Source of the DNA: Kitasatospora mediocidica KCTC 9733
Lineage (GTDB): Bacteria; Actinomycetota; Actinomycetes; Streptomycetales; Streptomycetaceae
Length of the DNA: 64,000 bases
Assembly (NCBI RefSeq): GCF_000744225.1
Contig: NZ_JQLN01000006.1
Span: 860,256-924,255 of the forward strand
Reading direction: 5' to 3'
Both the position numbers and the translations under genes were made by a program. Every line of letters begins with the position of its first letter. Position 1 is the stretch's first letter. Positions 1 through 8,047 of this stretch are shown piece by piece. The notes beneath the pieces were generated by a model. The model had not been told where the DNA came from. It made no database searches and saw only the letters and a list, made by a program, of their open reading frames with translations.

Positions 1-149
1 TCGGCCAGCGGTCGGTACTCGTAGCCGATCAGTCCCGCCGGTACGCCGGTCTGCCGCAGATCGGCGGCGATCTCTGTGGGCACCCGCGGCGAGCAGCCGA
101 TCCGGACCACGGCGTACTGGGGCAACGGCAACGGCGGCAGGTCTCGAAC
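1..149 (-). CDS. Partial reading frame of unknown protein, cut by the window edge
   Basis: An open minus-strand frame begins after a stop at 150-152 and runs off the left edge. The peptide is well folded-looking rather than low complexity (for example VVRIGCSPRVPTEIAADL and AGLIGYEYRPLA). No ATG is visible; TTG or GTG could serve as start. The family is not recognised. It may be the N-terminal end of a gene that continues left of the window, or an already broken remnant. Confidence 0.25.
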
Positions 150-580
150 TCACGCGGACATCATCCTCGTACTCCCGCGTCGTGGGGAAGCCGCAAGTCG
201 GGCCCCATCACCGAGCAGCAGACCCCGACATCACGGATTCAAGTTCAGTAGTGACTCCAGCAGGCGTAGTAGGTCAGACTGGGTCAGGGCCACCGTGCGT
301 CTCCTAAGTTGAACTGGCCGTTCACTTCGGAGAGTTGCACGGTGGCTGACCCATGATCAGGGAGTGTGAGCCCCTCGTGGGTGTGCGCCCCGGGAGCAAT
401 CCCGCGCACGCCTCACCCGTGATCGGCTACACCACACGGCGGGACGCCATCGTGGTCTGGGCGCGACAGCATGCGCGACAGCTGCGGGGCGGGCCGCAGT
501 CCGGGGGTGCGCCGGTCGGTCGGTGTCCTGTGCCGCCGAACCTTGAGCGGTTGCCACCGAAGATTGACCGACATCAGTCT

Positions 581-600
581 GTGACAGCGAAGTCTGATCG
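581..600 (+). repeat. Left arm of a 20-bp imperfect inverted repeat
   Basis: GTGACAGCGAAGTCTGATCG is matched at 19 of 20 positions by the reverse complement of 1066-1085. The pair encloses the small membrane-protein gene at 697-990. A TTGACCGA motif also lies just outside each arm (about 564 and, inverted, about 1115). It could be the ends of a small cassette or a paired protein-binding site; no transposase lies between the arms. Confidence 0.5.
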
Positions 601-696
601 CCGCAGGTCAGGATTGGTTCGGGGGTGTCTCGATCTTCAGGCTGAGGATGCCCGCTCGCCCGCCGGTTCTCGTGGTTTGCGGCTCTAGCCCCGGGG

Positions 697-990
697 CTAG
701 AGCGAACGGCTCTTGCGCCGCTTCTTCTCGGCACGGGATTGAGCGAGCATCTGACCGCGCCAGTACAGGCACATGATCGCCTCGATGAATACCAGCACTG
801 AGCCGAGCCACATGGCAATGCGGAACGCCAACCAGTCGACGACGACAACCGCGCCCACGGCGGCGACGGCGATGCCCAGGACCAGTAGCGTGAGCACCAC
901 GCCGCCCAGGAACCTCTTGCCGCGGCTCTTGATGCTCCTGTTGTTCAGTGCCTCGGTCGCGCTGTAGCCCTGTCCCTGATCATCACTCAT
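697..990 (-). CDS. Small two-helix membrane protein, unknown function
   Basis: The protein is 97 residues from an ATG at 990, chosen because GGGAGGGG sits 3-10 nt upstream; a longer frame to 1041 lacks such a site. It has a polar N-terminus (MSDDQGQGYSATEALNN), two adjacent hydrophobic helices (about residues 27-50 and 53-73) and a very basic tail ending RAEKKRRKSRSL, so the C-terminus is probably cytoplasmic. No family is recognised. It stands alone between the two arms of an inverted repeat (581-600 and 1066-1085), which suggests it may be cargo of a small mobile unit. Confidence 0.6.
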   Translation of the reverse strand: MSDDQGQGYSATEALNNRSIKSRGKRFLGGVVLTLLVLGIAVAAVGAVVVVDWLAFRIAMWLGSVLVFIEAIMCLYWRGQMLAQSRAEKKRRKSRSL

Positions 991-1065
991 AAGCCCCTCC
1001 CAAAGCGGGTCAAGACTATGCAGCTGCTCCCGAGCCAGCAACAGGCCACCTCCAATGGCATGTGA

Positions 1066-1085
1066 CGATCAAACTTCGCTGTCAC
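1066..1085 (-). repeat. Right arm of a 20-bp imperfect inverted repeat
   Basis: CGATCAAACTTCGCTGTCAC is the inverted partner of 581-600 with one mismatch. A further related motif, TTCGCCGTCACAG, occurs about 45 bp to the right, so the site may be a cluster rather than a single arm. Confidence 0.5.
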
Positions 1086-1224
1086 GAACTGTGTTCGGCG
1101 AGGCTTCCCTGTCAATCGGTCAAGGTTCGCCGTCACAGGACAGTCGGCCGGGCGTCGGCCGTTGCCGGGGCCGGCCTTCTCTTGGTGGTCGGCGGCCTGG
1201 TGGTGGTGCTCGGTGGCGGTTGTC

Positions 1225-1286
1225 GGGGTGCAACGCGGGGGTGCAACAGGGTGTTGCGCGGGGGTGTAACACGGAGGCGTGTTGCG
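1225..1286. repeat. Cluster of short direct and inverted GTGCAAC/GTTGC repeats
   Basis: Within about 60 bp there are three GGGTGCAAC/GGGTGTAAC units and two inverted partners GTGTTGC. They lie in a roughly 550-bp stretch (991-1542) that holds no credible gene. The dense arrangement could be an iterated binding site (operator, partition or replication iteron-like), but no adjacent initiator or partition gene is visible. The rest of this interval shows nothing else I can support. Confidence 0.35.
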
Positions 1287-1542
1287 GGTCTGACCAGGCG
1301 ATATGTGGCCGGGGGCGGGTGGGCGTGATTCTTTGGGTGCCGGGTGCCGGGTGGGGCAGCCTCTTCCTGGCGGTCGGCGAGGCCTCGCGGGTGGCTTTAG
1401 TGGGCTCGGTGTCTCGTCACACCGATGATCGAACGGTCTCAGGGAAGGCTGTGGGCTCGATGCTGTCTCAGTGAGGTGACCACATGGGTCGGTTCTGCCG
1501 GGTGGGCGGCCGTGAGGCGGGTGGGCGCCAGGATCTGGATCG

Positions 1543-2310
1543 TCATGGGCTGCTGTCCGCGATGGCGATCACTGAGGCGGTGGTGGGTGGAGGGTCGGGC
1601 GTGTACCAATCGATCAGCATCGCTTCGCCGTTCTCCGTCCAGGCGATCGCATCGGGGCTGGTGAACTCGGTGGCGGGGTGTCCGCGCACGAGGAGCGGTG
1701 GCGAGCCCTGGTGGGGGTCGACGTGGGCCATGCCCTTGATGACATCGGTCAGGGGGCCGTCGATCTGGGTGAGGGTCAGACTGCCGATTTCTGTGGGTGA
1801 TTCCCAGTGCTGGGTCGCCCCGACGCTGGTGCCTGCACCGTAGGGCGCCGTGTATAGGAGCCGGTAGCCGGCTGGGATGCGGGTGGGGTGCAGTAGTCGG
1901 TGTTCGTCGAAGGACGCCAGAGCGGCTCCGGTGACGCTGTCCACGAGAGCGCGGTTGCCGAGGGGTCGGCTCAGCTGTATCGAGGCCGCCGTGACCTGGG
2001 CTGGGCACTCCCCGCGCTGGTGATGGGCCGGTTCGGTGAGCCTGATGCCGAGCGCGACGGTGTCCGGGGACTCGGTCGCGAACGGCGTGGCGACGTCTTG
2101 GCAGGTGCCGCCGACCGAGCCGAATGCTCCGAGTGTGAGAGTGCGGTTGTCCGTGCCGACGAGCACGCGCCCGGTGTAGCCAGTGAGAAGTGCAGGAGAG
2201 GGCTGAGTTGACCGCGGGGCGCTGTTCGGGAGTATGAACGTGCAGGAGAGCGCAAGTGCGGCGGCTGACAGAACGACGGCTAGGACCAAGCGTCTGCGTT
2301 TCTTCCCCAT
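1543..2310 (-). CDS. Secreted or membrane-anchored hypothetical protein
   Basis: The product is 255 residues from an ATG at 2310, chosen because the basic cluster MGKKRRRLVL followed by the hydrophobic segment AVVLSAAALALS is a classical signal or anchor at the very N-terminus; the frame can extend upstream but becomes proline-rich and unlikely. A cysteine follows the hydrophobic stretch (LALSC), only a weak lipobox because the -3 residue is not leucine. The mature part is rich in short beta-type segments, with repeated LTL and VTG motifs and aromatic WY near the end. No enzyme motif is visible. It probably acts outside the membrane. The gene is monocistronic and faces the degenerate transposon at 3.0-5.9 kb. 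Confidence 0.6.
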   Translation of the reverse strand: MGKKRRRLVLAVVLSAAALALSCTFILPNSAPRSTQPSPALLTGYTGRVLVGTDNRTLTLGAFGSVGGTCQDVATPFATESPDTVALGIRLTEPAHHQRGECPAQVTAASIQLSRPLGNRALVDSVTGAALASFDEHRLLHPTRIPAGYRLLYTAPYGAGTSVGATQHWESPTEIGSLTLTQIDGPLTDVIKGMAHVDPHQGSPPLLVRGHPATEFTSPDAIAWTENGEAMLIDWYTPDPPPTTASVIAIADSSP

Positions 2311-3036
2311 GGCGGGTGGAACGTAGCTGCCCGCAGCACGGTTCCACCCGCAGCCGGCCGCGTGGCGGGGCTGCGTCCTGGCGGGTGCCGCGCCGCGTGG
2401 AGAGCTGTCGGGGTTGACCCTGCCTGCCGGGTTGCCGGGCCGCCCTGACTCCTCGCCGGCCGACCCCGGCTGCCCTTGTTGAGGATTCCGGGGGGCCTTG
2501 TTACGGCGTGAAGGGGCCTGTGGGCTGGGTTCTGTGGGTTGGGTGCGACAGGGCTTCGGGGTGATGGGTGGTCTGGTCATGGCGTGTGAGCTGGAGTTGT
2601 AGCAGCTGGGGTGATTCCGGTTCCTGGTGTCGTGGGTGTTGTCTCGGTCTCATGGCTGTTTTGGTGTTTTCGCTGGTCAGGTAGGTGCGAGCTGGTGTGG
2701 TTGGGAGGTTTTCGGGTCTGTTGCGCACCGGGCCAGGTGGATGCCCCGGGGTGGCCGGTGGTGGTGTGGTGGTGTTCTCGGTGAGGATGAGGTGTTCTTG
2801 CTCGGGGACCGATGTCCGCAGGTGGCTGGCGGTGTGGGAGGCGGCGCCTGCCGGGAGCGGGTGGTCGGGTGTGTGGTGTTCTCGGCGAGAGTGCGGTGTT
2901 CTCACCCGATCCGCGATGCGGCCGGGCAGGCGGCCGGAGCGGCGGCCAGCCGTGGCAGCTTCTAGCTGACGGGCGGTCAGTGCCGCCGTGGTGCGGGAGT
3001 TGCTGCCCACCGTGCTGGCCGTTGCCTGGGTCGCGT
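2311..3036. other. GT-rich gene-free stretch beside the transposon remnant
   Basis: No convincing gene is present; minus-strand frames here are proline/threonine/arginine-rich and read like non-coding GT-rich DNA. The stretch carries the repeated GGTGTTCTC sites listed separately, so it probably contains one end of the TniA/TniB transposon that follows. Confidence 0.4.
2662..2908 (+). repeat. Five GGTGTTYTC repeats, candidate transposase-binding end
   Basis: The motif TGGTGTTTTCGCTG (2662) recurs as TGGTGTTCTCGGTGA (2770), AGGTGTTCTTGCTCG (2790), TGGTGTTCTCGGCGA (2874) and CGGTGTTCTCACCC (2894). Two pairs have identical 20-bp spacing and the groups are about 105 bp apart. Tn7/Tn5053-type elements carry several roughly 20-bp transposase sites inside each end, and this cluster lies immediately beyond the 3' end of the tniB remnant. 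Assignment as the transposon end is inference. Confidence 0.45.
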
Positions 3037-4213
3037 CTACCGGCTGCGGGGGCGGGCCTGGCGTGGGGTGTGGTGGGTTTCGGCTTGGTGGTCCAGGCGC
3101 ACCTGATCGAGGGCGGTCTTGGTGATGCGTTCGGTGCCGTCCAGGACCGCGGTCTGGGCGGCTTCGCGGATCAGACGGGTGAGGCTGCCGATCCGCCCGG
3201 CGGTGCGCTGGTGGAGATACGCCGCGTGGCGGGGGAGGGTGCCGGGGCGGTGCCGCGTGAGGTCGAGGGCGTTCTCGAGGTCCGCGACGAGGTCGGTGAA
3301 CGGGCGGCGCCCTCCCAGGCGTGCGGGCAGGGAGCCGGTCTCGATCAACGAGGCACGGGCGGCGAGCTGCGCCCCCCGCACCCCGCTGAACAGGGGCGTG
3401 GTGGTGACGTCGATGCCGGCGTAGACGAACGTGGCACCGATCTGCTCGGTCAGGTCCTTGAGGAGGTCGGCGGCTTCGGCGCCGGTGGTGGTGCGGGGGT
3501 TGAGGCGGTGGATCTCGTCGATCAGCACCAGCCGGACCCCGGCCGCGTTGTAGGTGTGGGTGACGGCCTGCATCAGCTGGGCCTGGGTCATGCGAGCGGT
3601 GGTGGGGATGCCGAGGTAGCGGGCGAACCGGGCGGTGAGGGTCTTCGCGCTCGCCCCCGCCGGCACGAGGACGTAGGCGACCGGCACCACCCGGTGGGCG
3701 TCACCCGGCGGGGCGGGGTGTTGACGCATGTGCGCGAGGTGGCAGGCGCGGCCCACCTCCAGCAGGGCGGTGGTCTTGCCCGTTGCCGCCGGCCCGGTGA
3801 GGATCAGGCTCGGCCGGGCGGTGGTGCGCTGATACCTGCCGAGCAGCATCAGACGCCGCACGCTCCCCGCGAGGGAGTCGATCGCGGGGGGTGCGTGCCG
3901 TCACGAACCGCGAGTAGTACGCGAGGCGTTCCTCCACGCTGCGCCCCGCACCGCCGGGGCCCGGCGGTGCGGGGGAGGGGGCGGTGGCGAACGCCTCGAA
4001 GCCCCGCCAGGTGTCGACCTCGTACGGTGACGGCGCCTCCCACGCTCCCGCGAAATGAGCTGGTTGGCCCTGCTCCGGTGCGCTGGCTGCGCCTGGGCGC
4101 CGGTGCGCGGGTGCCGGGCCGGCGTGCCGTGCCGCCTCTCCCGTCGGCGGCCGGCTGTCCGGGGCGGCCGCCACCGTGTCGGGCCCGGCGGTGGTGCGCG
4201 GCTGGCGGGTCAC
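3037..4213 (-). pseudogene. tniB: TniB/TnsC-like transposition ATPase, frameshifted
   Basis: This is an AAA+ ATPase that in Tn5053/Tn7-type transposons assists the TniA transposase in target choice. The downstream frame (about 3037-3890) has Walker A GPAATGKT, Walker B LVLIDEIH and the family motif ATFVYAGIDV. The upstream frame (about 3890-4213) ends YYSRFVTARTP and joins it only if one C is removed from a run of six (G6 at about 3886-3891 on the plus strand), giving ARTPAIDSLAGSVRRLMLL. The start is taken as GTG 4213, overlapping the tniA stop as GTGA. The gene is therefore either broken by a +1 slip or mis-sequenced. It follows tniA in the same operon; no tniQ is visible downstream. Confidence 0.75.
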
Positions 4214-5936
4214 CACCGTTCGGCCTCCTTGCGCGCGTCCCACAGGCCCAGGCCGGTGTAGGGCGGAACGGGGGAGTGGCGGTCCCCACCCGCGTCGTCC
4301 CAGGCGTCGTCGGGGCCGTCCACGTCCTGCTCCTGGCCGGTCCGGTCGCCCGGGTGCTCACCGTTCCAGGGGCCCTCGCCGTCGGTGCCGCCGGAGCCGT
4401 TGTCGTGGGCTCCTTCCGCGGTGCCGGTGTCGTGGGGCCAGCGGTCGCCGGGGCCGAAGTCGTCCTCGCTCTCCTCGGGATCGTCGGGGTCGAGGAGACC
4501 GTCCGCGTCTTCGGCGAGGCCGTCCTCGTCCGCACTGCCGCTGGCGTTGCCCGGGCCGTCGGCGGGCACCGCGCCCGCGTCGTCCACGCCGTCAGCGGGA
4601 GTACCCGGGTGACCGTCGGCGGCCAGCCGGGCCCAAGACCGCGGCGGGCCTGCCTGCTGCGCCCCGAACCCGGGCGGCCCGGCGGCGGCCCCGGGGCGAG
4701 GCAGGCGGTCACCGGAACGCGGTGCGGGCTGCGCGGCGGCCTTCCCTCCTGCGCCTGCGCCTGCGCCAGTGTCGGTGGTCGCGGGTGAGGGCGGCCGGCT
4801 GGTGGTCCGGCCAGTACCGCTGGCGGCGTCTGGTTGCCGGGTGGCTGGTGTGGGGTGGGGGATGCGGGCGGGCATCGCGCGGGCCAGGACGGCCTGCTCC
4901 GTGCGGGTGGCGCCTCCAGTGGTGGCGCGGCGTTGGAGGTCGTCGAGGGCCTGGGCGAGGTCGGCCTCGTGCTGGTCGTGGTTGCCGCGGCGTAGGGCGG
5001 TGGTGCGGATGTGGTCCCAGGTGCGGTCGTCGAAGGGATGGTGGACGTGGTCGCGGTGGATCCAGGGGATCTCCACCAGGTCGTCTCGGTCGGGCAGGCG
5101 GACCCAGATCTGGCGCAGGTCGTGGGGGTTGTGGTGGACCTCCCACCGGCCGGCCCGGGCGGCGACGGGAGAGGGCTGGCCGCGGTAGGGGCCGAGGAGG
5201 TCGTGGTCGTAGGTGCGCTGGCCGAGGCGGATGCCGTGGTCGTTGATGGTGAGCCAGCGTACGGGCAGCAGTTCGAGGTAGTCCCGCCCCGATAGCGGGA
5301 GCGGGACGTGCCCGGCGACGGCGGTCAGCGCGCCCCACATCTCGTTGGGCGTCAGCTTGGCCTTGGGCAGGAGCGGGTGGCGCAGCCCGTTGTGGGGGCG
5401 GTGGTGCAGTGGACGAGCCATTCGTCGAGGAGGTCCTGCAGCTGGGTGACGCTGTAGCAGGCGTGCTGTTCGACATCCCGGCCGCGCTCGGTGACGTTGG
5501 AGCCGGTGTAGCCAGGCAGGTACTGGCAGAACAGCGTGTTGATGGACCCGAAGGTGCGTTCCACGATGCCCTTGGCGGCAGGGGCGTGCGGCGGGGCAGG
5601 CTGCACGCTGATCCCGAGGCTCTGGCAGGCGGCGGTGAACGTCTCGGAGAGGTAGATCTTCCCGCGGTCGACGACGATCGTCTCCGGTACCGCGACCGGC
5701 CGCGCCGCGGCGCCTTCGAGGCGTTCGTCGGCAGACAGCAGTTCCTCCCGGTGGGGGATGGAGGAGCGGGTGAAGCGCAGCACCGGCGGCCAGGTGGGCC
5801 GGGCTGGGTGGGGGACGGCCATCTCGGCGAGCAGCAGGGCGGCGTCGACGGCCTTGGTGCTGTGGGGGCGCAGGACGGCGGCCAGGATGGAGCGGGTGGC
5901 GACGTCGACGGCGATGTTGTGGAGGTAGTTCTCAGC
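4210..5936 (-). pseudogene. tniA: TniA-like DDE transposase, 5'-truncated and frameshifted
   Basis: This is a Mu/TniA-type integrase-fold transposase. The upstream piece (5352-5936) contains the second catalytic aspartate (IVVDRGKIYLSE) and the glutamate (KGIVERTF), with exactly 35 residues between them. The downstream piece (4210 to about 5410) carries the Mu-type C-terminal domain (PNEMWGAL, DYLELLPVRW, WEVHHNPHDLRQIWVR) and a long acidic Gly/Asp-rich tail. The frames join at about 5405-5411 if one base is restored (DEWLVHW-HHRPHNGL). The first catalytic aspartate is missing because the frame stops matching the family at about 5936, beside a triple CTGACCG repeat. The element is inactive unless supplied in trans. 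Confidence 0.8.
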
Positions 5937-5956
5937 TGACCGCTGACCGCTGACCG
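5936..5956 (+). repeat. Triple 7-bp tandem repeat CTGACCG
   Basis: Three perfect head-to-tail copies of CTGACCG sit exactly where the tniA remnant loses its 5' part. Short tandem repeats like this often mark the scar of a deletion or illegitimate end joining. Confidence 0.6.
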
Positions 5957-6028
5957 TCTGAGGCCTGCGGCTGGGGGTCCTGGGTGGTGGCGATCTCGGG
6001 GTGGTGCTGAGGTGTCAGAGGGGTCGGC

Positions 6029-6726
6029 TTGGATGGCCTCGTGTCGGTCTATGAAGTGATCAAGAAGCTGCCTGACATCGCGACTGTCCGCGATCGGTCC
6101 AAGGCTCTGGCGATGCTGGACGCCATCATGAGCCCCGAGTGGGACTGCAGGTACTACTCCTTCGATTCCCGCTGGTCACCAGGCGAGGAGATGGCCTCGA
6201 TGAGGGACGGTGGCGGCAACGACTACGCCATCGTGTTCTCCGCTCCTGGGGCGTATGCCCAGGCGTGCGACCACGAGTCGCCGATGACCCCCTATCACGT
6301 TTCGCCTCCAGCGCCGTGGCCTGGGCTGTCCGACTCAGTCCCGGAGGTCTTCCGTTCGTGCGTGGAGCAACCCGCGTTCGCCGACCACAACGGACTGCCG
6401 CGAGCAACCGTCTGCTTCTGGCGCGAGCAATCCGATGTCCAGTGGAGTGCGGCAACGTCCATGTCCCGGACGAGGAGATGGAGGACGCTGACGGCGCGGA
6501 GTGGCTGTTCGACATCCTCCTCGGGGGTACTGCAGACGCATATCGGGACTTCGCCGAGGAGTACTACGAGGTAGCGGTCGACCTTGATGCTGTGCGTCAC
6601 GTCTATGCTCTGCGACCGCTCTCACAGAGCATCGTCTCGTCGCTGAACCCGGATGTGAGCTTGGACGACCTTGCGGAGGACATCGCCCAGATCGGCTTTG
6701 CCGTTGTGGATGGAGTTCTGGACTGA
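6029..6726 (+). pseudogene. Hypothetical acidic cytoplasmic protein, split by one frameshift
   Basis: Two overlapping frames read as one protein. The first gives VYEVIKKLPDIATVRDRS through FWREQSDVQWSA; the second continues GNVHVPDEEMEDADGAEW to a stop at 6726 (AQIGFAVVDGVLD). They join at about 6453 if one base is inserted (AGT GCN GGC AAC). The restored length is about 232 residues, acidic, without membrane segments. Start TTG 6029 has AGAGGGG 6 nt upstream; GTG 6041 is an alternative. The family is not recognised; size and composition recall contact-dependent immunity or SMI1-like proteins, but I see no decisive motif. Confidence 0.5.
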
Positions 6727-6831
6727 CCGTTTGACTGCCCCGAGGATGATCCGCTTCCGGCCCGGTGCGGACGTCGCGGTCTGGCTCGCTGTCCTCTCGG
6801 CTGCTGGTGCGATGAAGGTTAGGCTGCTCTC

Positions 6832-7671
6832 ATGCCCGAGTCAGCCTCCGATCCTCGCCTGCGGTCTTTGCTCAACCGACTCCAGCCGGGCCCGGTGAGA
6901 AGGGTGAAGGTTGTCGGGTTCGATGGGTCGGATGTGCTCGTGGGCCTGGAGGACTCGGAGGGGGGGAACATCGAGGTTGGGCGCATCCCCCGGCATGAGG
7001 TGTCGATGCGCCGCTTTGACGATCCTTCGGAGATCGTCAGCGTCGGCCTGGAAATCGAGGCTGAGGAGATCGGGCGTTGGCGTGGAGGGCAGCTTCACCT
7101 GTCCGCGAGGGCTTGTGAGAACCCGGAGCTGAGGTCGTTCCTCGTTGGCATTAAGCCTGGGCAGATCCTGTCCGGGACCGTGTCGGAGGTTCACAACTTC
7201 GGAGTCTTCGTCCATCTGGAAGGCGAGCCTGACGGCCTGTGCACTGGGTTCATCCGCGTGGTGGACCTGTCGTGGTCGCGGATCAATCACGCCTCGGAGG
7301 CCGTCGAAGTCGGGCAACGGGTCACCGCTGAGGTGATCATGTCCGAGACGCGGCAGGGACAGGTCACCGTGTCGCTGAAGGCTCTGCTGGAAGATCCGCT
7401 CATTCGTTTCGCCGACCAAGCTGGCCGCGTAGCCCGCGGGCCAATCACAAAGATCATCCCGTTCGGCGTGTTCGTGCGGCTCGCCGACGGCGTGGAGGGA
7501 TTTCTTCACCTGTCCGAGCTGACCGAGGAGCCCGTGGAGAGCCCTGACCAACTCGTCAGCGAGGGCGACGTGATCACAGTACGGGTTGCCGAGGTCGACC
7601 TCCAACGTCATCGCGTCAGTCTCCGCGCGGTTATGACTGGCGAGGACGTCCAGGAGAGCCAATCCGTGTGA
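6832..7671 (+). CDS. Three-S1-domain RNA-binding protein
   Basis: The product has 279 residues with three OB-fold S1 units: an atypical first (about 20-92, RVKVVGFDGSDVLVGLED), a canonical second (about 106-183, GQILSGTVSEVHNFGVFVHL) and a canonical third (about 193-266, ARGPITKIIPFGVFVRL with VEGFLHLSEL). S1 domains bind single-stranded RNA; the tandem layout resembles a short ribosomal protein S1 paralogue and suggests a cytoplasmic role in translation or RNA stability. It is far shorter than housekeeping S1 and stands alone among mobile DNA, so it is probably accessory. Its 3' end overlaps the convergent recombinase helper gene by 41 bp. Confidence 0.75.
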   Translation: MPESASDPRLRSLLNRLQPGPVRRVKVVGFDGSDVLVGLEDSEGGNIEVGRIPRHEVSMRRFDDPSEIVSVGLEIEAEEIGRWRGGQLHLSARACENPELRSFLVGIKPGQILSGTVSEVHNFGVFVHLEGEPDGLCTGFIRVVDLSWSRINHASEAVEVGQRVTAEVIMSETRQGQVTVSLKALLEDPLIRFADQAGRVARGPITKIIPFGVFVRLADGVEGFLHLSELTEEPVESPDQLVSEGDVITVRVAEVDLQRHRVSLRAVMTGEDVQESQSV

Positions 7672-8047
7672 TCTTGCTGCTGGCTTCCAGGGCTTCGCGC
7701 AGGCAGGCGTTGTCGACGGCGAGGCGCTGGATCTGGGCGGCTGCGAACTGGAGGTTCTCGGTCAACGACCGGTTGGCGCGGCGGAGTTTGGCGTTTCGGG
7801 TGGTGAGGACCTCGTAGGGGCTGGGCCGCATCTCGGCCGTGGGGTGGGGTGCCGGCCTGGAGCGGGCGGCGGAGACTTCCTTGGCCAGGTCGGGGAAGTG
7901 TCGGCGGAAGGTGGTGTTGCTCAGGTCGAACTTCGCGGCCAGGGCCAGGACGCTGGGGCGGGTGCCGTTGTCGTGGCACTCGTTGACGTACTGGTTCAGG
8001 ACGCGTCGGACGTGGGCCTCTGCGGGGATGTCGGCGGGGCGGCTCAC
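7631..8047 (-). CDS. TnpC-like helper of a Tn554-type recombinase module
   Basis: The protein has 138 residues and starts at GTG 8047, overlapping the stop of the upstream recombinase as GTGA. The N-terminal half carries a helix-turn-helix-like segment (SVLALAAKFDLSNTTFRRHF), and the C-terminal half is a predicted coiled coil rich in Leu/Ala/Arg. Such small proteins accompany the two tyrosine recombinases of Tn554-like elements and influence orientation or efficiency of integration. Position and coupling support this; the name is by analogy with TnpC. Confidence 0.6.
   Translation of the reverse strand: MSRPADIPAEAHVRRVLNQYVNECHDNGTRPSVLALAAKFDLSNTTFRRHFPDLAKEVSAARSRPAPHPTAEMRPSPYEVLTTRNAKLRRANRSLTENLQFAAAQIQRLAVDNACLREALEASSKITRIGSPGRPRQS

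Noticed and set aside
2812..4788. Long plus-strand open frame (658 codons) opposite tniB and tniA
   Set aside because: It is antisense to recognisable ATPase and transposase motifs; its composition is the mirror of GC-biased codon use and no family pattern is visible.
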